This document shows positions 27,672 through 36,703 of a stretch of 64,000 nt of DNA, piece after piece. The stretch lies in assembly GCA_047404195.1 (NCBI GenBank), contig JBDOIU010000008.1, positions 1 through 64,000 of the forward strand. The letters run 5' to 3'. A model generated the notes under the pieces. That model saw only the letters and a program-made list of their open reading frames with translations, searched no databases and was not told the DNA's origin. A program made the position numbers and the translations under genes. Origin of the DNA: JAJRRL01 sp047404195. GTDB taxonomy: Bacteria > Pseudomonadota > Gammaproteobacteria > JAJRRL01. Positions within the stretch are counted from its first letter, which is position 1, and each line of letters starts with the position of its first letter.

Positions 27672-29487
27672 GTGACCTCTGTTCAGCGAAAAATGCCCGC
27701 AGCACATCACCTGCTTTTTTGTCGGCAAAAGCGCTGTGCTCCACGATGACCGCGACGGCAATGCGTGGATGTTTAATGGGAGCGAAAGCGATGAATAAGT
27801 GATTGTTGCGCAGTTTTTTAGGTAAATTATGGCGTGATCCAACTTCGTCTCGATGATGCCCATATACTTGCGCTGTGCCTGTTTTACCGGCGACAGTAAA
27901 GCCTTTATGTGGCCCAAAGTAGTGCCCGGTACCATGGTGGCCATCAATCACATCTTGCATGCCTTGTATGACCTGTTGCCATTCTGTTTCATGGTAGCTT
28001 TGTAATGTGGGATCATTGGTGGTGACGGTATTTTTTTCTTGTAATAACAAATGTGGTTGAATGGCATGGCCATGTGTGGCCAGTAAGCTGGTTGCCAGTG
28101 CCAATTGTAATGGTGTTACCAAAAAGTATCCCTGACCAATACCCATTTCGATGGTATCGCCTGTGAACCAGCTGCTACCGCGTTGTGCTTTCTTCCAGTT
28201 GGGTGTGGGTAATAGGCCATGTCGTTCTTGTGGAAAGTCTAAACCAGTTGCTACACCAAAACCAAATGGTTTAAGTGCTTGTATCAGTCGTGTGGCCCCG
28301 AGATCTTCTGCTAGATGGTAGAAGAATACGTCACATGAAACTTTAATGGCTTTGCGCATGTCTACCCAGCCATGACCGCGTAAGCGCCAATCGTGATAAA
28401 TGTGTTTCGTACCATCCACTTTAAACCAACCATGATCGTCAAATACATAATCGTCATTGATTATTTTTTCATGTAGCCCGCCGAGGGCAATAAACGGTTT
28501 AGCAGTAGAGCCTGGTGCAAACTGGCCGCGGATGCTGCGGTCGAATAGGGGATGACCGGCTGCGGTCAATAATTCGTGGTAGTGTTGTTTGCTGATGCCA
28601 CCGATGAATAAGTTGTTATCGAAGGTGGGTTCACTGACCATTGCCAGTATTTCGCCGTTATTGGGGTCCATAGCGACAATAGCGCCAAAGTCTTTGCCCA
28701 TGGCTTTCTCAGCTGCTTGTTGTAGGCGGCTATCGATACTGATACGGATATCTTTTCCGGCGATGGCGCTTTGCCTAGACAACACTTTTTGTAATTGTCC
28801 TGTTGCATTGATTTCAATGTTTTCTGCGCCACTGCTACCATGCAACTCGGATTCATATTGTTTTTCAATGCCGGTTTTACCAATCAGCGGTTGTGCTTGG
28901 TATTCCAGTGTATTGATCTTTGAGCGTTCCTGATTACTGATTCGTCCGACGTAGCCCACGATGTGGCTGACTGTTGGTCCGAGTGGGTAATAGCGTTGCA
29001 TTTGGTGTTCTAAGATGGTGTTGGGTAACCGGTAGCGATTAACGTAGAAGGTTGCTACTTGCTGCTCAGTGAGATGGGTTTTTAGGGGGACGGGCTGGTA
29101 GAGTCGGTAGCGTTTGGCGAGTTTTAGACAATTGCTTTTTTCTTGTTGTGTCAGAGGGATGATGGCATTGATTTTTTTCAGGCTTTCTTGCAGCGTTTTG
29201 GGCGAGCCGTTCATCACAGCCAGGTTATAGACAGGATGATTTTCCGCTAAAACCTGCCTATAACGGTCTAAGATGCGTCCACGGTTGGGTGCGGTGGGGA
29301 TGATGGTGACCAAATTGTTGCGTGATTGGGTACTGTAAAGATCATGTCGCAGAATTTGTAAATAAAACAAGCGCAGCATCAGAGCCAGTGCTGCCAATAC
29401 CAGCAGGGCGGTGAGCCATAGCAGGCACCGATGAACGCGCTGTGTGAGTGCTCTTTTTTCGCGGTGCAGGGCGTGTTCAGTGATCAT
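27649..29487 (-). CDS. mrdA: Penicillin-binding protein 2
   Basis: Peptidoglycan D,D-transpeptidase for cell elongation, partner of RodA. An N-terminal membrane anchor (about 22-44) is followed by the pedestal domain and the transpeptidase: active-site S327-TAK in PGSTAKPF, SCD motif in KVSCDVFFYHLA, and KTGTAQVYG. The chosen ATG (29487) gives 612 residues, close to E. coli (633); an in-frame ATG at 29535 would add 16. Neither has a strong ribosome site. It follows rlmH by about 100 bases. Confidence 0.94.
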   Translation of the reverse strand: MITEHALHREKRALTQRVHRCLLWLTALLVLAALALMLRLFYLQILRHDLYSTQSRNNLVTIIPTAPNRGRILDRYRQVLAENHPVYNLAVMNGSPKTLQESLKKINAIIPLTQQEKSNCLKLAKRYRLYQPVPLKTHLTEQQVATFYVNRYRLPNTILEHQMQRYYPLGPTVSHIVGYVGRISNQERSKINTLEYQAQPLIGKTGIEKQYESELHGSSGAENIEINATGQLQKVLSRQSAIAGKDIRISIDSRLQQAAEKAMGKDFGAIVAMDPNNGEILAMVSEPTFDNNLFIGGISKQHYHELLTAAGHPLFDRSIRGQFAPGSTAKPFIALGGLHEKIINDDYVFDDHGWFKVDGTKHIYHDWRLRGHGWVDMRKAIKVSCDVFFYHLAEDLGATRLIQALKPFGFGVATGLDFPQERHGLLPTPNWKKAQRGSSWFTGDTIEMGIGQGYFLVTPLQLALATSLLATHGHAIQPHLLLQEKNTVTTNDPTLQSYHETEWQQVIQGMQDVIDGHHGTGHYFGPHKGFTVAGKTGTAQVYGHHRDEVGSRHNLPKKLRNNHLFIAFAPIKHPRIAVAVIVEHSAFADKKAGDVLRAFFAEQRSHVSTPTT

Positions 29488-29589
29488 GCATGGTCCAGAT
29501 AAAAATTGCACAGATGGCAGCTTCACTGCCTCCATCAGTGTAACCAGTGTATCCGGCAGCGTCTAGCATGATTCAGTGCTGTGAGCGTA

Positions 29590-30057
29590 TTATTTGTGAT
29601 AAGGGTGGCCAATATTAATGCTATGTGCCCGAAACAGTTGCTCAAAGAGGACCACTCGCACGATAGGGTGTGGCATAGTGAGGGCAGATAAAGACCATTG
29701 CTCGTGGCAATTTGCCAGCACTTGCGGGCAGATACCTTCAGGGCCGCCGATAATGATGGCTGGTCGCTCGTTATCAGCCTGCCACTGTTGGCAGCGTTTA
29801 GCTAGGTCTTGGCTGCTGAGGACGTGTCCGCTGCGCTCTAAGGCAATCAAGCGTGTACAGGCACGTGCAATGCGGCTGATGCGGCGTCCTTCTTCCGCTA
29901 GGATTTCGGCGGTGGGGTTGCTCGCCAGGCGTTTATAGGCGGGGACTTCATGTAATTGGCATTGCCAATGTTTTGGTAAGCGTTTTTGGTACACTGCACA
30001 GGCATCTAACACCCATTTGGGCATTTTTGTGCCAACCGCAATGATATCAAGCTTCAT
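29590..30057 (-). CDS. rlmH: 23S rRNA pseudouridine-1915 N3-methyltransferase RlmH
   Basis: SPOUT-class methyltransferase acting on helix 69 of 23S rRNA in the 70S ribosome. From the ATG at 30057 the protein is 155 residues, exactly the family length, starting MKLDIIAVGTKMPKWV. The SAM knot is seen in IIIGGPEGICPQVL near 103, and the C-terminal LFRAHSINIGHPYHK is the typical ending. It overlaps the rsfS 3' end by 11 bases, so the two are coupled. Longer upstream frame rejected because it runs inside rsfS. Confidence 0.96.
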   Translation of the reverse strand: MKLDIIAVGTKMPKWVLDACAVYQKRLPKHWQCQLHEVPAYKRLASNPTAEILAEEGRRISRIARACTRLIALERSGHVLSSQDLAKRCQQWQADNERPAIIIGGPEGICPQVLANCHEQWSLSALTMPHPIVRVVLFEQLFRAHSINIGHPYHK

Positions 30058-30400
30058 GGTCGCTGTTGTCGCTGGGTGAGTGGCACCAGAGTGACTCAAG
30101 ATCGTAGTGTTCGCGCACTGCGGGTAACATGATGTGCACGATGAGGTCACCAAAGTCGAGCAGTACCCACTCGTTGCCATCATTGCCTTCGCGTCCTATG
30201 GGTTGAATGCCCAGTTGCTTGCTGGCAACCCAGACGCGGTCAGCGAGTGTTGATGCATGACGATTAGAGGTGGCGCTGCAGACGATCATGGTTTCAGCGA
30301 CGCTACTGGTTTGACGCACGTCCAGCTCAACGATTTGTTGGCCTTTGAATTCGCTAAGAGTGTCGATGACAGACTGGGTAAGGGAAGACAATTCGCTCAT
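30047..30400 (-). CDS. rsfS: Ribosomal silencing factor RsfS
   Basis: Binds protein L14 of the large subunit and blocks subunit joining under starvation. 117 residues from the ATG at 30400, which has AGGTAG upstream; a 19-codon upstream extension is not supported. The family block GNEWVLLDFGDLIVHIML is near residue 74 and the C-terminal REHYDLESLW near 94. nadD, often just upstream in other gammaproteobacteria, is not here. First gene of the cluster rsfS-rlmH-mrdA-rodA-mltB. Confidence 0.95.
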   Translation of the reverse strand: MSELSSLTQSVIDTLSEFKGQQIVELDVRQTSSVAETMIVCSATSNRHASTLADRVWVASKQLGIQPIGREGNDGNEWVLLDFGDLIVHIMLPAVREHYDLESLWCHSPSDNSDHEA

Positions 30401-30660
30401 ATGACTACCTGATGGTTGATTAATCGCTGAGCGATCATAGCCCGGATTGCTGGGCAATGCAAGCCATCAACTGCTTTGCTAGAGATTTAAGTGCGAGGCA
30501 TTGTATGTGCATGGTCGCGTGTATGTCTTGTTGTATCACAGAACAAATCATCTCAATCAGACGCGGCGGTGTTTTTTGTGCACCATTTCAACAATGAAAT
30601 CAACGATTTAGTATACCTTGGGGATACATGTAGGACATTGTAGACATTGCTTGGCAGTAT
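30401..30660. other. Divergent intergenic region between rsfS and the porin cluster
   Basis: About 380 bases separate the divergent rsfS and first porin gene. The part nearest the porin carries its promoter and leader. In the rest I see no open frame or hairpin terminator; the rsfS promoter must be here but I could not pick it with confidence. Confidence 0.4.
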
Positions 30661-30690
30661 TTGACGCTAGTTTGATTTTTTTTCTAATAA
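30661..30690 (+). promoter_or_regulatory. Promoter of porin gene 1
   Basis: TTGACG at 30661-30666, 18 bases, TAATAA at 30685-30690 (a 16-base spacing to TCTAAT is also possible). It leaves a leader of about 85 bases before the ATG. Confidence 0.5.
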
Positions 30691-30781
30691 CGGTTGTGCT
30701 CAGCGAAAAAAATCGCAAGAATAAAAAAGGTTTTTCAAATTCATGGATGACTCAATTCATGGAAGTACAAACGGAGGGATT

Positions 30782-32185
30782 ATGAAACAACCATTCGGCT
30801 TAATAGCCGCAACGTCAGTTATCGCGCTACTCAGTGCAGGCACCATCGCTTATGCTGGTGGCCCAGACACAGCAGCAGCAGCTTCAAACTCGCATATCAG
30901 CATGAGTGTAGAGGGATGGCATGCCCGCACCAATGATTTCCGTTCACTCTTAATCGTTAACGGTGCGTCAGCAGGTAGTCTCGACTCACAGTCAAAATGG
31001 GGTTGGGCGGTTAGTTTGGGTTATACATTTGATGATCAATCTGATGCAACAGCAAGCTTCCGTCACATCAAAAAGGAAAACAGTAAATCGCACGCATATA
31101 AATCCGTAGTGGCGTTGACAAATAGTTCTATGACCTTTAGTTTGACTGGTGCCACAAACGCCCTTGATTCATCTAACAGTGGTGCAAGTGTTGCAGCGGT
31201 CATTGGTACAGAAAATATGACTGAGACTGGCCATTTGACTTATCAACAAGGCAATATTGATTGGGGCCACACTTTCAACCCCGTTGGTGGTTTTTACTTC
31301 CGTCCATATGTAGGGGCTGCATGGCGTAGTATTGGTTACAAAGACACGTTCAGTTTCGCTGCGCGTAACAATGCTGGTTCACCGATGACATCAAGTGATA
31401 TCATTGCGTCGCAGACAGTAAGCGATGGTGCATCTGTGCTAGCTGGTACTAATGCAGTGACTGCAGCAAGTACAGGCAATAACCTTGTTGCATCTGGTGG
31501 TGGTGTAGATGTCGGTACAGCCATAACGATTGGGTCTAATAACTTGGAATACGACGTCAGTTCAGCATCTAATACTGAAAAGTACCTTGGTAATTTGATG
31601 CCAAGCTATGATACCAAGTTTACTGGGATTGGTCCTCGTTTTGGTTTTGATAGTCATTATACATTCGGTGACAATTTCTCTGTTGTTGCTGGCTTGGTTT
31701 TCAGTGCCCCATATGGTACGCAGAAAACAAAAGCAAAGTTACGCCAGTATACCGATACAAACGGTTCTAATAGGTCTAAAATAGCTCAAGGTGGAACCAT
31801 TGATCTAAGCGCAGCTACAGGCACCAGCGCCCCTACTGCCGGCACAGGCGCCACAACAGTGACAGTTGATTATGTTACCAACGCTAACCTACAGCCGGTC
31901 AGTAGTGCTTCAGTGAGTTATTCCTCATCAGAGCATAAGATTATTCCAGAAATGGAGATAAATTTAGGTGTGCGTATGTCAAATGACATTACTCGAGCGG
32001 ATGATATGACCTACTTTATTGAAGCAGGTTATCGTGTTATCCATGATTGGAATGCCATTAAGAACATTGATTTTACTGCCACAACAGCAGCTAATGCAGA
32101 TGGTTCACGTGGACCAGCATTTCAGTATGAGGATGAATCTGACTTCGGTCCATACATGAAGTTTGGTATGACATTCGGCACCTAG
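30782..32185 (+). CDS. Outer-membrane porin, MOMP-like, copy 1
   Basis: 467 residues. A signal peptide runs to about residue 25 (AYA/GG). The mature protein alternates short beta-strands and Ser/Thr/Ala/Asn-rich loops; conserved strands include GWHARTNDFRS, SKWGWAVSLGYTFDDQSD, GFYFRPYVGAAWRSIGYKD and the last strand DFGPYMKFGMTFGT. General design resembles Legionella-type major outer membrane proteins, but I cannot assign a named family. GGAGGG stands at good spacing before the ATG at 30782; an upstream in-frame ATG (30743) has none. Its loops differ most from copies 2 and 3. Confidence 0.8.
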   Translation: MKQPFGLIAATSVIALLSAGTIAYAGGPDTAAAASNSHISMSVEGWHARTNDFRSLLIVNGASAGSLDSQSKWGWAVSLGYTFDDQSDATASFRHIKKENSKSHAYKSVVALTNSSMTFSLTGATNALDSSNSGASVAAVIGTENMTETGHLTYQQGNIDWGHTFNPVGGFYFRPYVGAAWRSIGYKDTFSFAARNNAGSPMTSSDIIASQTVSDGASVLAGTNAVTAASTGNNLVASGGGVDVGTAITIGSNNLEYDVSSASNTEKYLGNLMPSYDTKFTGIGPRFGFDSHYTFGDNFSVVAGLVFSAPYGTQKTKAKLRQYTDTNGSNRSKIAQGGTIDLSAATGTSAPTAGTGATTVTVDYVTNANLQPVSSASVSYSSSEHKIIPEMEINLGVRMSNDITRADDMTYFIEAGYRVIHDWNAIKNIDFTATTAANADGSRGPAFQYEDESDFGPYMKFGMTFGT

Positions 32186-32203
32186 TGACGATTGTTTTTA
32201 CTG

Positions 32204-32230
32204 AAGCCGGGCTTTTGCCCGGTTTTTTTT
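32204..32230 (+). terminator. Terminator of porin gene 1
   Basis: CCGGGC-TTTT-GCCCGG hairpin and T8 run, 20 bases after the stop. The same hairpin follows each porin copy. Confidence 0.92.
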
Positions 32231-32379
32231 ATGTGGCAGCATTATATCTTGTAGGAGATTGTTGTTTCAGTGTATTTAATGCTGAAATGCGGTTGTACTT
32301 TGTTTAAAAAAAGGGGAAAATAAATTAGGCTTTTCAAATTCATGAGCATTGCGTTCATGAACTTATAAATGTAGGGATA

Positions 32380-33744
32380 CTGAAACAGCCTTTTGGATTA
32401 ATAGCAGCATCTTCTATTATCGCACTCATGAGTGCAGGCACCATTGCTTATGCTGGTGGGCCGGACACGCCAGCAGCGGCATCTAATTCACGCGTCAACA
32501 TCAGCATAGAAGGCTGGCATGCGCGTACGAATGATTTTCGATCTATTCTTGTAGTCAACGGGGCAACAGCTGGTAAACTTGATGCACAATCGAAGTGGGG
32601 CTGGGCAGTTAATCTAGGCTATACATTTGATGATCAATCTGATGTTACAGCCAGCTACCGCCATATCAAGAAACAGAATAGTAAGGCGCATGTTTATAAT
32701 TCTGTGCAGTCACTCGTGGTTACTAACGCCACAGCAGGAGGGGTAAGCCTGACTGGTCCAACAGATTCCCTCAACGTAAAAGATGAAGGGGCGGCAGCAG
32801 TTGTCGGTACTGAAAATTTCACTGAGACAGGGCGATTAACCTACCAGCAGGGTAATGTTGATTGGGGTCATACTTTCAGTCCAGTCAATGGTTTCTTCTT
32901 TAGGCCATATGTTGGTGCAGCTTGGCGTAGTATTGGCTATAAAGATACGCTCAGTTTCGTTGCTAAAAACAATGCGGGTTCAGTCATGGCGTCTGCAGAT
33001 TACTTGAGTGGACCTCTGACTGTTGTCAAAGATACTAATCTATTGATTAACGGGAATACAGTTGTTGCTGCCAGCACAGGCAATGCCTTTACTGCGTTAG
33101 GTGGAAACGTTACTTTAAACATTACAAATGCGGCTAATATCCAGGTTGCTCAAAAAAATATTGATTACGATACATTTGAAGCGAAGGGTGATGACTACTA
33201 CCTTGGAAGTGGAATGCCTAGCTATGATAGTAAATTTACCGGTGTTGGGCCACGCTTTGGTTTTGATAGTCATTATACCTTTGGTGATAATTTCTCTGTT
33301 GTGGGTGGTTTAGTTTTCAGTGCGCCGTACGGTACGCAAAAAACAAAGGCCAGTTTGTGGCAGTATACTGATACCAATGCCAGCACAGGACGAACAAAAA
33401 TTCTACAAGGCGGAACCACCAATACCTATGTGCAGAACGCTAACTTACGTGCTAGCACTATAGGTGCAGCTGTGAGCTACTCTTCTTCAGAGCATAAATT
33501 TATTCCTGAAATGGAGCTTAACTTGGGTGTGCGTATGTCGAATGACATTACACAGGGTGATGATATGACTTACTTCATTGAAGCCGGTTATCGTGTCATT
33601 CATGATTGGAATGCCATTAAAAACATCGATTTTGCTGCAATCACAGCTGTTGCTGCAGATGACACGCGCGGTGCAGCCTTTCAATATGAGGATGAATCTG
33701 ACTTCGGTCCTTACTTAAAGTTTGGTATGACATTCGGTACCTAG
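32380..33744 (+). CDS. Outer-membrane porin, MOMP-like, copy 2 (start codon changed to CTG)
   Basis: About 454 residues if read from CTG 32380, by alignment with copy 1: KQPFGLIAASSIIALMSAGTIAYA would be its signal peptide. The position of the ATG in copy 1 is CTG here, and the ribosome site GGAGGG is GTAGGG. The first in-frame ATG (32428) would remove most of the signal peptide, so a product from it could not be exported normally. The rest of the frame is intact and very like copy 1 and 3. Either CTG is used at low rate, or this copy is silent and serves as a donor for recombination. Own terminator. Confidence 0.65.
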   Translation: MKQPFGLIAASSIIALMSAGTIAYAGGPDTPAAASNSRVNISIEGWHARTNDFRSILVVNGATAGKLDAQSKWGWAVNLGYTFDDQSDVTASYRHIKKQNSKAHVYNSVQSLVVTNATAGGVSLTGPTDSLNVKDEGAAAVVGTENFTETGRLTYQQGNVDWGHTFSPVNGFFFRPYVGAAWRSIGYKDTLSFVAKNNAGSVMASADYLSGPLTVVKDTNLLINGNTVVAASTGNAFTALGGNVTLNITNAANIQVAQKNIDYDTFEAKGDDYYLGSGMPSYDSKFTGVGPRFGFDSHYTFGDNFSVVGGLVFSAPYGTQKTKASLWQYTDTNASTGRTKILQGGTTNTYVQNANLRASTIGAAVSYSSSEHKFIPEMELNLGVRMSNDITQGDDMTYFIEAGYRVIHDWNAIKNIDFAAITAVAADDTRGAAFQYEDESDFGPYLKFGMTFGT

Positions 33745-33762
33745 TGACGATCGTTTCTACTG

Positions 33763-33788
33763 AAGCCGGGCTTTTGCCCGGTTTTTTT
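33763..33788 (+). terminator. Terminator of porin gene 2
   Basis: CCGGGC-TTTT-GCCCGG hairpin with T run, the same as after copy 1. Confidence 0.92.
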
Positions 33789-33929
33789 ATGCTACTGCAC
33801 TGTATTTTGTAGACAATTATGCACTGTTTTTGTAAGTGATAATTGATTGTGTTTTTGCTTAGATTGTTGCAAAATGAAAATATGGATTTGGTGGAGTCTC
33901 CTTTCCATACACATACAAACGGAGGTGTT

Positions 33930-35312
33930 ATGAAAAAAACCGTGTCATTACTGGCTACGTCATCTACCATTATTTTGCTATCTACTCAGGTGTATGCTGG
34001 GGGGGATGTTATCGCTTCAGCCAGTATGGTGTCAAGCCCATACCTTAAGCTAAGCATTGAGGGTTGGTATGCTCGTACAAATGACTTTAGGTCCATCATG
34101 GAGGTTGATGATACCATCGAAGGTAAGCTTAAAGCGCAATCTAAGCTTGGATGGGCAGTGGACTTAGGTTATGTTTTCACAAATAAATCAGATTTAACAT
34201 TCAGCTTTCGTCATATCAAGAAAGAAAACACTAAAACACATGCTCATGATGCTGTTCAGGGTTTGAGGGCGCACACCAATATGAGTGCTAATGTTAGCTA
34301 CACGGCGACAGGTACTACAAACTTTATTGGTAATAATGGCACCACTAATAGCGGTGCTGATAGTTTTGCGTGGAAAGTGGGTACACTTTATCATGTAGAG
34401 ACAGGTGAGCTGACCTATCAGCAAGCTAACATTGACTGGGGACATACTTTTCTCACCTCACGTGGGTTTAGTTTCAGGCCCTACGTTGGTGCTGCCTGGC
34501 GACATATTGGCTATAACGACACGATGCGTTTCTATACAAAAAATAACGCTGGCTCTGCACTCACTACTAACGATTATGTTACTTCAGGCAATGCTGCAGC
34601 CGGTGTGCTTAAGGCAGATAGTGGGGATGATGTCTACGATATAACGACTGGTACAACTTTAACGAGAGGCTCAGCTGCAGCCACAATGAGTACAACTGCA
34701 TCCGGTGTAACAAGCTTTCACCTATCTCACACTATTAATGAAACCAACCCCGCTCATGTTGCATATCTTGGTAACTACTTACCATCATATGATTCTTCGT
34801 TCACTGGTGTTGGTCCACATTTTGGTGTAACAGGGAAATTTGTATTCAATGATAATATTGCGCTCGTCAGTGGTATTGGCTTTAGCGCACCTTACGGTAC
34901 GCTCAAGACTAAAGCAGAGTTATATCACTTTCGCACAAGCTCTTACACTGGCTCATTGAAATCAGGTGGTAAAGATCACCCCACAACAGTACAAGATGCG
35001 AGCATTCATATACATTCAAATCCAGATGGATCTAATGCGGTAAATTATGTGTCATCTGAGCATAAAGTCATACCAGAGATGTCGCTGAATTTGGGTATAC
35101 GCTTTGCAAGCGACCTGCCTCAAGAAGGTGGCTTAACTGTCTATGCTGAGGCTGGCTATCGTATCATTCATGATTGGAATGCCATTAAAAACATCGATTT
35201 TGCTGCAACCACAGCTATTGCTGCAGATGACACGCGCGGTGCAGCCTTCCAATATGCGGATGAATCTGACTTCGGTCCTTACTTGAAGTTTGGTATGACA
35301 TTCGGTACCTAG
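33930..35312 (+). CDS. Outer-membrane porin, MOMP-like, copy 3
   Basis: 460 residues from the ATG at 33930, which has GGAGG at 33921-33925. Signal peptide MKKTVSLLATSSTIILLSTQ then VYA/GG. Conserved strands as in copies 1 and 2 (WYARTNDFRS, FRPYVGAAWRHIGYND, DFGPYLKFGMTFGT), but the N-terminal and loop sequences are the most diverged, while the last ~155 coding bases and the terminator nearly match copy 2. A run of seven G encodes the GG just after the signal cleavage site (33999-34005). Confidence 0.8.
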   Translation: MKKTVSLLATSSTIILLSTQVYAGGDVIASASMVSSPYLKLSIEGWYARTNDFRSIMEVDDTIEGKLKAQSKLGWAVDLGYVFTNKSDLTFSFRHIKKENTKTHAHDAVQGLRAHTNMSANVSYTATGTTNFIGNNGTTNSGADSFAWKVGTLYHVETGELTYQQANIDWGHTFLTSRGFSFRPYVGAAWRHIGYNDTMRFYTKNNAGSALTTNDYVTSGNAAAGVLKADSGDDVYDITTGTTLTRGSAAATMSTTASGVTSFHLSHTINETNPAHVAYLGNYLPSYDSSFTGVGPHFGVTGKFVFNDNIALVSGIGFSAPYGTLKTKAELYHFRTSSYTGSLKSGGKDHPTTVQDASIHIHSNPDGSNAVNYVSSEHKVIPEMSLNLGIRFASDLPQEGGLTVYAEAGYRIIHDWNAIKNIDFAATTAIAADDTRGAAFQYADESDFGPYLKFGMTFGT

Positions 35313-35332
35313 TGACGATTGTTTCTACTGAA

Positions 35333-35357
35333 ACCGGGCTTGTGCCCGGTTTTTTTT
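35333..35357 (+). terminator. Terminator of porin gene 3
   Basis: ACCGGGC-TTGT-GCCCGGT perfect hairpin with T run. Confidence 0.92.
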
Positions 35358-35784
35358 AATATTTGCTCTATGAAAATGGGTTATTCGTGATATGTGGGCA
35401 ATTTGATTGCTTCTAGGTTGTGACGAAAACACATGATACTAATAGCTTGGCGTGGCATGCGGTTTAATGGTTAAACCGTTTATTAAAGTAATCTTATATT
35501 CCTGTGTTGCTATTCAGTGAGCGAGTGCAGATTATCACAGATTGTAGTAGATGACGGCGAATATTAAGATAAGTTAATTTTCAATCCATTTGATGCAAAT
35601 TCATGGTCTTAGCGCTGAATATAAATGTGTTGTCGTGATTTGCTATGTCTATCATTACCAGCATATTCAATATGTTATTGCATTTTTTTTGCAATCATTC
35701 AGTCTGTATGGTTGTTATCACTGGTTCTTGTTTCTGGCAGAGTGTTATTTGTAATCACTCAAATTGACTTAATTCTAATTGAGA
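35358..35784 (+). other. AT-rich intergenic region with possible porin-leader relic
   Basis: About 430 bases with no convincing gene. It holds a short palindrome GGTTTAATGGTTAAACC (35461-35477). At 35595-35628 there is a stretch similar to the leader of porin 2 (CAAATTCATG ... TATAAATGT), perhaps a decayed copy. Confidence 0.35.
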
Positions 35785-35813
35785 TTGAAATTTTTGGTTA
35801 CATATGCTATAAT
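35785..35813 (+). promoter_or_regulatory. Strong promoter of the 274-residue orphan membrane protein
   Basis: TTGAAA at 35785-35790, 17 bases, perfect TATAAT at 35808-35813, with extended -10 TGC at 35805-35807. About 65 bases before the ATG. Confidence 0.75.
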
Positions 35814-35878
35814 AAAGTAAGAGTTAAATTAAGCGTTATCAGAACCGTTATTTGGTGCTGATGGAAAGAGGGGATAGT

Positions 35879-36703
35879 ATGCGTTCAACAAAAAATGAGA
35901 AAGAAATGAGTACTGCTTCACATGCAAAGAAGAAGACTAATGAAATCACCATGAATGCTTTAATGTCCACTGGTTTCGCAGCTGGTGCTGGACTCACAAC
36001 CATAACCAGCTTTTTGACTACTGATGCTTCAAGAAAAGCTTTTACAATGGGCGCAAGTCATATAAGTTTATTTTTTCTGCCAGTGATGTCAGCATTGTTA
36101 ATCGTCTCTGCATCATTACAAACTGCTTTGGCTGTAAAGCAGGGCAAGGTGGATGCTACTAAAATATTTCAATTGATTTCTGCTTGGACTTCCGCATTGT
36201 CTTTAACATCAGCGATGGCTGTTAACTTTGTACCGGGATTGGCCGCTTCATCCCCCATGCTGATACCAGCGCTTGTTCTCGTGTCATTGGGCTCGATGTT
36301 GTTACAAAATTTAACTGCCTTGGTTCAAAATACACAGAAGTTAGTAAATTTAGACAAGGATCAGGACGCTAAGTTAGGTGCTAACAGTAATTCGAATGAT
36401 ATGAATACGAAAAAGGCGTTAGGGCTGACTATTGCCAGTAAGGCTGGTAATATCTTGTCTGGTGCGGCTGGTATAGCTTCTTTGGCTATTCTATTGGGAG
36501 CAATAGCCACTAAATCTAGCCCAAATCCTATTGTAATGGGGGTGATGGCTGGTCTTGTTGCTCTTGGTGTCATTGTTAAAGCTGTTAGTCTCATTGCTAG
36601 AACGGCTACAAAGCAGCCTAACAAAGGCAATTCTCCAAGTTTGTTTAATAAGGAACATGGCACTCTGGAAGATCAAACTATCGCTCCAGGGCTGGGGAAA
36701 TAA
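35879..36703 (+). CDS. Orphan multi-pass membrane protein
   Basis: 274 residues from ATG 35879 (AGAGGGG upstream; an ORF start at 35852 is less likely). About six hydrophobic segments (roughly 30-48, 58-80, 95-115, 118-138, 175-200, 205-225) in two groups separated by a polar Asp/Asn/Ser-rich stretch (about 150-170); Lys-rich N-terminus and polar C-tail. No transporter motif recognised. Many Thr/Ser/Ala in the helices and lack of a family match are common in bacterial proteins inserted in host membranes, so an effector role is possible but unproven. Stands alone between porins and dacA. Confidence 0.7.
   Translation: MRSTKNEKEMSTASHAKKKTNEITMNALMSTGFAAGAGLTTITSFLTTDASRKAFTMGASHISLFFLPVMSALLIVSASLQTALAVKQGKVDATKIFQLISAWTSALSLTSAMAVNFVPGLAASSPMLIPALVLVSLGSMLLQNLTALVQNTQKLVNLDKDQDAKLGANSNSNDMNTKKALGLTIASKAGNILSGAAGIASLAILLGAIATKSSPNPIVMGVMAGLVALGVIVKAVSLIARTATKQPNKGNSPSLFNKEHGTLEDQTIAPGLGK

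Noticed and set aside
27672..27947. 92-codon upstream extension of rodA
   Set aside because: It lies wholly within mrdA in another frame; the Met at 27671 has a good ribosome site and begins a normal RodA.
35461..35477. Palindrome GGTTTAATGGTTAAACC as PmrA box
   Set aside because: The TTAA units are seven bases apart and inverted, not an 11-base direct repeat; no -10 follows at the right distance.
35768..35784. CTTAAT before the 274-residue orphan as PmrA box
   Set aside because: The second unit at 11 bases reads TTGAGA, and the promoter has a good -35, so no activator site is needed.
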